Assembly (NCBI GenBank): GCA_016926395.1
Contig: JAFGOT010000027.1
Location: forward strand, 1 to 35,651
Origin: Candidatus Woesearchaeota archaeon
GTDB lineage: Archaea; Nanobdellota; Nanobdellia; Woesearchaeales; SKGA01
Direction of reading: 5' to 3'
Length of the DNA stretch: 35,651 nucleotides
Under the pieces are notes generated by a model that did not search any database, was not told where the DNA came from, and was given only the letters and a program-made list of their open reading frames with translations. The translations under genes and the position numbers were made by a program. Shown here piece by piece: positions 1 through 7,000 of the stretch; position 1 is the first letter of the stretch, and the number at the start of each line of letters is the position of its first letter.

Positions 1-1263
1 ACTATTGCTGATATTACTTATTTTCATTTTGATGATATAATCTCAAACATTCAAACAAAATCAAATTCTAATATTTTAACTAATCGTAAAACAAGAGGAA
101 AATTAAATGCGGCAATTTCTTGTAGTGCAAATTCTTTAAGATCTCTGCTTCAAAATTTTTCATTTGATCATCGTATGATGCCTGGTATTTATGCAGGTCT
201 TCCTTGGTTTTTTCAAATATGGAGTCGTGATGAATTAATTTCTCTTGGTGGCCTGATTTCTTTAGCAAAAGAGCAACATGATCATGAATTATTCTCAAAA
301 ATAAAATCTATTCTTGAGCGTCATATAAAAAGTGTTCTTCCAAATGGTGACTTGGATAATCGTTTTCCACGAAGTGAACTTGGTAGTGTTGATGCTTTGG
401 GTTGGCTTGGGAAAAGGATTCAAGATTTTTTGATTGCGTTAAAAGACGAAAAACTTCTTTATACTTTATTCTCTCCTGTTGAACTTGTTGGTTGGTCGCA
501 GATGCTAAAAGAAGCTCTAGAAAAATCAAAAAAACACAGACTTGTTGATGGTCTTTTCAAAAACGATTTTAATGAAACATGGATGGATACATCATATCAT
601 GATGATGGTAGGGTTGGTTTTAGAATTGAAATTCAAGCTCTTTATTATTCTCTTTATGATTCAATAATTTTTATCGAAAAACTTGTTAAGTCTCCTTACA
701 CAAATGATTTTGTTAATGAGCAAAAACAATTTGTAAAGTTAATAAGAGAAAATTTCATTGATACAAATTTTGGCGGATATTTAATTGATGGGAAAAATTT
801 TCAAGGTCACACTGATAGGTCTTATCGTCCAAATATTTTTTTAGCAGCATACTTGGCGCCAGATATATTGTCAAGAAAAGAATGGTTAACTGTTTTTGAT
901 GCTTATCTAAAAAAATTATATCTGCCATGGGGAGGTCTTAGCACGATAGGTCATGATAGTTCATTATATCAACCAACTTATACCGGTCAAGACAATAAAA
1001 GTTATCATCGAGGTGATTCTTGGTATTTCATAAATAATATTGCTGCAATTGTTCTTGATAAGTTTGGAAGAAAAAATTATGAAACTCAAGTTCGATCAAT
1101 TGAACATGCTAGTGCTAAAGAGTGTGTTGATTTAGGTTTCTTAGGTCATTTTAGTGAAGTTAGTTCTAGTAGTTTTCAAGAAGCACAGGGTAGTTTATCT
1201 CAAGCTTGGAGTGCAAGTACTTTCTTAGAATTAACTCTTTATCGTTACAGTGAAAACGACTAG
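1..1263 (+). CDS. Glycogen debranching enzyme, C-terminal part (5' end outside window)
   Basis: The frame is open from base 1, so the gene starts upstream; 420 codons are visible. The segment at about residues 61-80 of the visible part (GLPWFFQIWSRDELISLGGL) matches the catalytic (alpha/alpha)6-barrel of amylo-alpha-1,6-glucosidases, where the family has a PWF...W.RD signature with an acidic catalytic residue. Later blocks (NRFPRSELGSVDALGW, VGFRIEIQALYYSLYDS, PNIFLAAYL, GLSTIG, YHRGDSWYFINN) also follow the family order. The predicted role is hydrolysis of alpha-1,6 branch points in glycogen-like polymers in the cytoplasm. No upstream neighbour is visible. The coding sequence ends inside a perfect palindrome and is followed by two further copies of that stop-codon region. 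The family assignment is firm; the exact substrate is inferred. Confidence 0.85.
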   Translation, partial: TIADITYFHFDDIISNIQTKSNSNILTNRKTRGKLNAAISCSANSLRSLLQNFSFDHRMMPGIYAGLPWFFQIWSRDELISLGGLISLAKEQHDHELFSKIKSILERHIKSVLPNGDLDNRFPRSELGSVDALGWLGKRIQDFLIALKDEKLLYTLFSPVELVGWSQMLKEALEKSKKHRLVDGLFKNDFNETWMDTSYHDDGRVGFRIEIQALYYSLYDSIIFIEKLVKSPYTNDFVNEQKQFVKLIRENFIDTNFGGYLIDGKNFQGHTDRSYRPNIFLAAYLAPDILSRKEWLTVFDAYLKKLYLPWGGLSTIGHDSSLYQPTYTGQDNKSYHRGDSWYFINNIAAIVLDKFGRKNYETQVRSIEHASAKECVDLGFLGHFSEVSSSSFQEAQGSLSQAWSASTFLELTLYRYSEND

Positions 1264-1360
1264 TTTTCACTGTTCAACATGTTAGTGTTGTCACAATGAA
1301 AACGACTAGTTTTCGCTGCTCAAAAATGTTTATTTTTGTTGTGGTGAAAATGATTAGTTT
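1248..1360 (+). repeat. Three tandem copies of the gene's stop-codon hairpin with spacer hairpins
   Basis: A core GAAAAYGAYTAGTTT begins at 1252, 1298 and 1346 (periods 46 and 48). The first copy is the true gene end and forms a perfect 10-bp inverted repeat, CAGTGAAAAC (1248-1257) and GTTTTCACTG (1263-1272), with the stop TAG across the loop/stem edge. Each copy can be read as E-N-D-stop. Between copies are two unrelated spacer hairpins: CAACA/TGTTG (1275-1290) and CAAAAAT/ATTTTTG (1321-1338). The third copy is degenerate and runs into a T-rich stretch (1357-1379). The array probably serves as a multi-hairpin transcription terminator. Confidence 0.75.
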
Positions 1361-1413
1361 ATTTTATCTATTATTTTTTCAGAAAAAAGAATTTGAAATA
1401 AAAAGTTCTGTTC

Positions 1414-1427
1414 CCTGATTTTTCAGG
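1414..1427 (-). terminator. Putative terminator of the eIF5A-L40e operon
   Basis: A 5-bp inverted repeat CCTGA/TCAGG with a four-base loop lies 22 bases past the L40e stop. On the minus strand it is followed, about ten bases on, by a short run of Ts. It sits between two convergent genes, so it may also back up the debranching-gene terminator. Confidence 0.45.
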
Positions 1428-1449
1428 TCACAGTTACCTACTTAAAGGT

Positions 1450-1611
1450 TTATTTTTTTCTTACGACTCTTAATGCTTTACTTTTACATTTTCGACATTG
1501 TACTTTTCCAGCCAGAACTTTCATTTGTTGAGCTCTAAACTTTGTTTTACAATCTTTACATACGAAAATGTTTTTGTATAATCGTGCGTCTGCTTCTGCA
1601 AATTTTGCCAT
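1450..1611 (-). CDS. rpl40e: 50S ribosomal protein L40e
   Basis: This 53-residue basic protein begins MAKFAEADARLYKN and carries two CxxC knuckles (CKDC at 18-21 and CRKC at 39-42), the zinc-ribbon layout of archaeal/eukaryotic L40e. Archaeal L40e also starts M-A-x-F-x-E-A-x-A/D-R, which this copy follows closely. It is a structural zinc-binding component of the large ribosomal subunit. The start is supported by GGAG seven bases upstream (minus strand). It lies 29 bases after the eIF5A stop, so the two are probably one transcript and both belong to translation. Confidence 0.92.
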   Translation of the reverse strand: MAKFAEADARLYKNIFVCKDCKTKFRAQQMKVLAGKVQCRKCKSKALRVVRKK

Positions 1612-1640
1612 TTTTTATCTCCTTAGTAAATATGATTTAT

Positions 1641-2042
1641 TTAGTCGTTTTTAATTGACTTCATTACTTTGTCCGCAAGGATTTCCCAGTAAACAACAGT
1701 AACTCCTTCAACTACTTGACCTTGTAATTCTTCTGGAATTAACATGTCGAATGTTTCAAAACTTTCTGAATCCATTACGTTTGCATGTGTTCCTTCTACT
1801 GATAATACTTGAGCGTTTTTCTTACCAATAACTGGAACTTCAACATTATCGTGACCTGGCATGACTAGATTTCTTTTTCTGCCATCAAGCATTCCTGCTG
1901 CCATTAGATTTACTTTTGCGTGTCCGTGTTTTCCTGGTCTTGATACACTAACGTCAGTTACCTGACAAGCAACACCTTCAATAATGATGTAACTGCCTTT
2001 TTTCATGTGACCAATACTTTCGAATTTTATTTCTCCAGCCAT
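1641..2042 (-). CDS. eif5a: Translation initiation factor 5A (hypusine-containing)
   Basis: The 133-residue protein has the usual archaeal aIF5A length and two-domain plan: an N-terminal SH3-like barrel and a C-terminal OB fold. The hypusination loop is intact (RPGKHGHAK), with the modifiable lysine at residue 38. In the family, eIF5A binds at the ribosomal E site and relieves stalling, for example at polyproline stretches; the deoxyhypusine enzymes are not in this window. It is followed by L40e on the same strand. The ATG is preceded by GAGGT, which lies inside a potential hairpin (see the leader feature). No key residue is missing. Confidence 0.95.
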   Translation of the reverse strand: MAGEIKFESIGHMKKGSYIIIEGVACQVTDVSVSRPGKHGHAKVNLMAAGMLDGRKRNLVMPGHDNVEVPVIGKKNAQVLSVEGTHANVMDSESFETFDMLIPEELQGQVVEGVTVVYWEILADKVMKSIKND

Positions 2043-2215
2043 ATTAAATACCTCGTTAGAGGCTCCACAAATTTTTGACTTTTGCTGCCTCGATAATTGT
2101 TATTTTGAATAATGATTTTATTCAATTACAAGAACTTTTTATTCTTGTTTAAGAACACTCGTGCCTCTTGCCTAAGTTTCTATAAACTCTAAGAATTAGA
2201 ATGGCCTTTATAAAT
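2043..2215 (-). promoter_or_regulatory. eIF5A promoter and structured leader
   Basis: Two TATA-like boxes on the minus strand (TTTATAAAT region 2207-2215 and a second near 2179-2187) predict a 5' leader of roughly 110-145 bases, long for this mostly leaderless window. On the transcript strand the leader can form CAAGAA/TTCTTG and GAATAA/TTATTC hairpins. It also has two mutually exclusive pairings near the start. CCTC (2062-2059) can pair with GAGG (2054-2051), covering the GAGGT ribosome-binding site. The same bases can instead pair, as GCCTC, with an upstream GAGGC (2091-2087), which would free the site. Seen by inspection only; not folded computationally. Confidence 0.45.
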
Positions 2216-2250
2216 CTTACTCAGTGTTTAAGCCTTTATAGAGCCTATTG

Positions 2251-2260
2251 ATTTATAAAT
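2251..2260 (+). promoter_or_regulatory. TATA box for nop5-fibrillarin operon
   Basis: ATTTATAAAT lies 24 bases before the ATG of nop5. With the usual archaeal spacing, transcription would begin almost at the start codon, so the mRNA is predicted leaderless; no Shine-Dalgarno motif is present. Confidence 0.7.
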
Positions 2261-2283
2261 AAAGACTGTTTTGTCCTATTATT

Positions 2284-3033
2284 ATGTCCAATAATGATTT
2301 TCAAAGCATCCGAACCGAATTAATCAAGAAAACCAAGTCTCAACTAGCTGATTCTGTAACTGAAGATATAATTATTATGCAGACTCTTGCTACTATTGAT
2401 GATTTATCATTATCTTTGAATAATGTGGCTACTCGTCTTCGAGAATGGGCTGCTTACACTGTTCCTGAATTGGAGCATTCTGTTTCTAATCATGAATCTT
2501 TTGCTAGGTTTTTAGTAACTAAATCTTATGATGAGATTCTTTCTGAGTTTGTTAAAGGACAAACCATGGGTGCTAGGTTATCTTCTGAAGATTATTCTGC
2601 TCTTGTTTCTTTTGCGACCAAAGTTCTTGAAATGTATGAGCTTAGAACTTCATTAACTGATTATCTTGAGTCTTCTTTACAAAAGTACACTCCTAATACT
2701 CTAGCTATCTGCGGTCCTACGATTGCTGCTAGGCTTTTATCAAGTGCAGGATCTTTAAGACGACTCGCTACTATTCCTGCTTCAACTATTCAACTTTACG
2801 GTGCTGAAAAGGCATTATTTAGACACCTAAGAAGCGGAGCTAAAAGTCCAAAATATGGTCACATTTTTAGTCACCCTCTTTTGCAAAATGCGGCTCGTAG
2901 TGAAGCTGGAAAGGTTGCGCGTGCCCTAGCTGACAAAATTGCAATGTGCGCTAAACTTGATTATTTTAAAGGGGATTTCCTAGGTGATAAATACTTGATT
3001 GCTCTTGAAGTCAAATTTGGGGGTAAAAAATGA
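2284..3033 (+). CDS. nop5: Nop5/Nop56-family C/D sRNP core protein, lacking the N-terminal domain
   Basis: The 249 residues cover the coiled-coil region (about 5-130, with the RLREW...PEL signature at 51-63) and the Nop domain (about 135-247, with ICGPTIAARLL, GAEKALFRHL, SPKYGHIFSHPLLQ and GKVARALADKIA...DYF). In the family the Nop domain clamps L7Ae-bound K-turn RNA and the coiled coil dimerises the box C/D methylation complex. Typical archaeal Nop5 is near 400 residues; the N-terminal fibrillarin-binding domain of about 120 residues and the lysine-rich tail are absent. There is no frame upstream that could encode them: a TATA box sits directly before the ATG. It overlaps fibrillarin by 4 bases (ATGA). 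Confidence 0.88.
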   Translation: MSNNDFQSIRTELIKKTKSQLADSVTEDIIIMQTLATIDDLSLSLNNVATRLREWAAYTVPELEHSVSNHESFARFLVTKSYDEILSEFVKGQTMGARLSSEDYSALVSFATKVLEMYELRTSLTDYLESSLQKYTPNTLAICGPTIAARLLSSAGSLRRLATIPASTIQLYGAEKALFRHLRSGAKSPKYGHIFSHPLLQNAARSEAGKVARALADKIAMCAKLDYFKGDFLGDKYLIALEVKFGGKK

Positions 3034-3812
3034 AGCCAAGAAATAATTTTTCAAAGAAGCCTCAAAAGTCTTTTCAAAAAGACAAATCTAAATTTGATTC
3101 AAAACCGCAACGTTCTGAAAAGCAAAGTTCTCACGGGATGATGCCTCTTGGAAAATTTCCTAATGTTTTTTCCGAACGAAAGGGTCGTTTCACTAATTAT
3201 TTTACTAAAACTGAAGATGGTAGATCTTTTTTTGATGAAAAAATTGTGAAAATTGATGGTCAAAAGTATAGAAATGTTAATCCTGAACGAAGTAAGTTAT
3301 TTGCAGGTATTGCATCTGGTATTTCTCAGATTGGTTTCAAAGATGATAGTGTTGTTTTATATCTTGGCGCTAGTCATGGTTATACTGTTAGTTTTTTATC
3401 TGATATGATAATTAATGGCCAAATTTATGCAATGGATTTTGCTCCTCGAGTGGTTAGGGATTTAATTTTCTTATGCGAAGCAAAAACTAATATTGCTCCT
3501 TTTATGGCAGATGCTAACCAGACAGCAGCGTATAGTGAATTGCTTCCTGCTTCTGGTGTTGACGTTATTTTTATGGATATTGCTCAGAAAAATCAAGTTG
3601 AGATTTTTACTAAAAATTGTGATGCTTTCTTAAAGTCTGGCGGTTTTGGTCTTTTAGCACTTAAATCTAGAAGTGTTGATGTTACAAAAAAACCAAAAGA
3701 TATTTTCAAAATTGTTAGATCAGAACTTGAAAAAAAGTATGTTGTTGTCGATTATCGAGAACTTGATCCTTTTGAAGAAGATCATGCTTTGTTTGTAATT
3801 AAGAAAAAGTAA
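3030..3812 (+). CDS. flpA: Fibrillarin-like rRNA/tRNA 2'-O-methyltransferase
   Basis: This is the catalytic subunit of the box C/D sRNP, which transfers methyl from S-adenosylmethionine to ribose 2'-OH groups chosen by guide RNAs. In the 260 residues, the region from about 82 onward follows archaeal fibrillarin: NPERSKL, the SAM loop VLYLGASHGYT (109-119), the acidic strand end (DFAPRV), VDVIFMDIAQKNQ, and LALKSRSVD; K of LALKSRS is the expected catalytic lysine. Residues 1-40 are an unusual lysine/serine/glutamine-rich extension, not the glycine-arginine type of eukaryotes. Its start codon overlaps the nop5 stop. A diverged second copy of its last 13 codons lies downstream at 3869-3907. Confidence 0.93.
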   Translation: MKPRNNFSKKPQKSFQKDKSKFDSKPQRSEKQSSHGMMPLGKFPNVFSERKGRFTNYFTKTEDGRSFFDEKIVKIDGQKYRNVNPERSKLFAGIASGISQIGFKDDSVVLYLGASHGYTVSFLSDMIINGQIYAMDFAPRVVRDLIFLCEAKTNIAPFMADANQTAAYSELLPASGVDVIFMDIAQKNQVEIFTKNCDAFLKSGGFGLLALKSRSVDVTKKPKDIFKIVRSELEKKYVVVDYRELDPFEEDHALFVIKKK

Positions 3813-3822
3813 TTTATTTGGT

Positions 3823-3853
3823 ATTGCGTTAAACGCAATCCCTGGCGCTCGCC
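3823..3853. repeat. GC-rich spacer hairpins after fibrillarin
   Basis: An inverted repeat ATTGCGTT/AACGCAAT (3823-3839) is followed by GGCG/CGCC (3844-3853). These are much more GC-rich than the surrounding sequence and separate the true fibrillarin tail from its second copy. They may be part of a terminator or a junction scar. Confidence 0.55.
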
Positions 3854-3868
3854 TATTGCAAGAATGGC

Positions 3869-3907
3869 GAAGATGATGATGCTTTGTTTGTAATTAAGAA
3901 GAAATAA
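3869..3907 (+). pseudogene. Orphan second copy of the fibrillarin 3' end
   Basis: Thirteen codons read EDDDALFVIKKK-stop, against EEDHALFVIKKK-stop at the true end (3774-3812). By eye 35 of 39 bases match, with an offset of 95 bases, so it is not in the gene's frame. The conserved D-H-A of fibrillarins is D-D-A here. The copy has no start and no upstream homology, so it is a tail fragment rather than a gene. It lies at the left border of the exported-protein block. Confidence 0.8.
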
Positions 3908-3921
3908 TTTCTTGTTTTTTT
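3899..3921 (+). terminator. Terminator hairpin built on the copied stop codon
   Basis: AAGAAA (3899-3904) pairs with TTTCTT (3908-3913), and the loop is exactly the TAA stop of the tail copy. A run of seven Ts follows (3915-3921), the layout of an intrinsic terminator for the nop5-fibrillarin transcript. Confidence 0.6.
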
Positions 3922-4041
3922 CTTATTATTTGTTTATCCTTTCTTTTTAGAAAGCTTTTTAAATGATTTTCACTGAATTTCTTACTATTAGTGTTATTAC
4001 TATAATAATTATAATTCCCTAAGGTGTGATTGGTGAGGTTC

Positions 4042-7000
4042 ATGAATAATAAGATTCTAATTTTTGCATTGTTGACAGTTCTATTTATTGGCTTAAGCTC
4101 AAGTTTTGTATCTGCAGCCGCGGCTGCTGATTGTTCGACCAGTCAAGCTTCGGATGAAAGCTTAAGCACTTCTAATGCTGCGAGTACAGGTCTTAAATTT
4201 GGATTTTATGGTGGTGTTTCCAATTTTTGGGGGACTGCTCGTCCGAGTTATTATTTAGATAGAATAAAGGACGCAACTGTTACATCTTCTGATATTTCTC
4301 AAGTTTTTAATTATTATCCTTCTACTCTTTATGGTTATGCATACAATACTTTGACTGGTGGTGTTCATTATGATTATGATTGTGAAATGGGTTATAGGGC
4401 AGGAACTTATATCTATGGTTATCCTGGAAAATTGACTGTTAAATTATGGTCTGATGGAACTGAAGGCGGCCGTTTACAAAGTACTTTTGATAAGCCTCAA
4501 GCTTTTGTAGGTGTCCAAGTTTATGAATTATATGATGGCGCGGGTTATGATCCTATATGGGGTTTAATGGGTTCAGTATCTTCTAACAATCCTGTTTCTG
4601 TAGGTCAGTTGTTGGCAAACCCTATTAGTAGTAGTCCTTTACACCTTTCAGGTGTTGGCGATCAAGGTTCTGTTTATGAGTATTTATCTTTGCCTCCTGG
4701 AGTTTATTATATTGCAGTAGCTGGTGGTCATAATAATCGTAATGAAGATTGGAATGATGACTATGAAACAGAGATATCCTTGTCTGGTACTTATAAGTCC
4801 TTTTCTCATTTACTTGAAGATGAGACTGACATAAAAAATAATCTTCCTTTAACTTATTTTAAATCATATCCTTCACTTTGTGAATTAGCTGGTGGTGCTC
4901 ACATAAAGAATACCGGTGTTTCAACATCTGATATAGTTAGTGGTGAAATTTATTGTTGTGGTGCTAGGAATGATGATGTTGGTAAATTTAATTATCAGTA
5001 TCGTTGTGATTATGTTGATGGAGAATATGTTTGGACTAATCTTTGTGAGTTGGATTATGACTCTCTTACTGGTGATAGTAAAACAAGAGCAAGTTCTTGT
5101 TTGGTCTGTGAAGCTGATTCTATAGATGGCGAGAATTATGCTGGTTATTGTATTGGTGAGGGTTTTGATGTTTACTGTGATAATTCTCAAACCAAATCTT
5201 GTTCTAATTTTGATGATGATCGTTCAAAGTGTTTGTTAGCTGGTTGTGGAACTTTCGTTCCTGGTACTCAATGTGAGTGTAGTGGTGTAGATTGTTCTTC
5301 AGGTGAAGTTTTTGTTGAACCAATTGGTAGTGCACCTGGTTCTGCTGGTTGTTACACTGCTTCCGAAATGCAGGCTACTTTTGGTGTTTCCGATTATTGT
5401 GATTCCGTTTGTGCTCATACGGACGGTACTGATTATCCTTCGGTGGTTATTGATTATACTGATGGTGATTGTGGCGGTACTAGTTCTTATACTTGTAATT
5501 TTGCGAATGACAATACTTGTCTTGCATTAGATTGTCGTCTAAGAGATGACGCGGCTAATTATTATTATTCTATTCCTTCTGGTTGTTATGAAAATACCTA
5601 TATACGAAATAACAAGCCAGAATGTTTTGCAGTTGGTTGTGGTTGGAAGTGTAGAACTTCTGATGGAAATTGTGATACTTCTATTGATTGTACTATTGGT
5701 AATCACTGCTCTGACGATCACGATCCTGATGAATTAGATTCAAGAACTTGTCATTCTGATGCTACAAAATGTATTGTGGGTTATTATGATGGTTACATTA
5801 ACGGAGGTTCGGCTTTTAGTTCAAATGATCATGTTGAAGTTGGTGTCGGCACCTATGTTTGTGCTGAAGACGAAACGGGTGTTGGAGTTTACAAACAGTG
5901 TGGTATTTATTTAGAACCTTATTCTTATGGTTCATGTACTTCTACTTCTGCTGAATTTACTTGTACTGGCACTCCTGATCCTCAGGTTTGTAAATCTAGT
6001 ACTCTTTATTGCTCTAATGAATGGATTGATGGTCCTAGAACTGCATCTTCTTGTACTAGTATTAATGGTAATTGTCATTACTCTGAGGGTCAGTGTTACG
6101 ATTCTGATGGTGGTTCTGGTGGTGGTGCTTACGCAGGTATTTTCAATGATGTATCTATTCCTTTAGTTTCAGGTTTTACTTTTGAGACTTGTCCGGAGGC
6201 TGGCACTCAATCTGTTTGTGAAGCTATGGGCTGTTCTTGGTCGCCTGCTACTTGTACTGGCACATATACTAAATCATGTAGTGGAACTCCTCCTTGTGCT
6301 TCTTGGTGTTATGCTGATCCTTCATTTACTTCTTGTACTGGTCTATCTTATGCTCAATGTACTACTGGTTGTACCCGTTCTTGTAAAGTAACTGGTTTTG
6401 GCTCTGCTGTTAATAAATATACTAATTCTAATTTAGCTCTTAGAGAATCTGCTTGTGACTGTGCAGGTGATGTTTGGGAAACTTGTTATATTGATTCTGA
6501 CGAAGATGGATTTCCTTCATCATCTCAAACTAATTTATGTGTTGGTTCTGATTATGTTGAAGGCGAGGCATTTGCTCCTTCTGCTGATCCTGATAATCTT
6601 TACTTTTGTGGATCATATACTGGTGTTTGGGATTGTGATGATAATGATGATTCAGTCTATCCTCTTCCTTATTATTTAGATAACGATGGTGATGGTTCTG
6701 GAGATTCTTCAATGGAAGATTTACTTTGTTCTCCTCCTTCTGGTTGGGTGGATGTTGGCGGGGATTGTGATGATGATGATCCTTGTTTGGTTCCTTGGAA
6801 TATTTGGTACTATGACGGTGATGATGATGGTTTTTACAATTCAACTGTAGATTCTACTGATAGCTGTACTCCCTTAACTAATTATGTAACTAATAGAGCA
6901 GAATGTTCAAGTGAGGATTTCTATGTTTCTTCACTTTTACCAGATTGTGATGATTCAATATCTAGTTGTACTTCTAATTGTAATACTGGTTATAGGGATG

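Noticed and set aside
1248-1360. Three spaced repeats as a tiny CRISPR array
   Set aside because: The repeat includes the gene's own stop codon, spacers are palindromic, and there are no cas genes.
3823-3860. GC-rich palindromes as a tRNA or rRNA fragment
   Set aside because: No acceptor, T or anticodon arm can be built; only simple hairpins are seen.
3869-3975. ATGATGA followed by CTGA as a box C/D sRNA gene beside nop5-fibrillarin
   Set aside because: The C-like box is simply the Asp codons of the fibrillarin tail copy, the C to D distance is about 100 bases, and no C'/D' boxes were seen.
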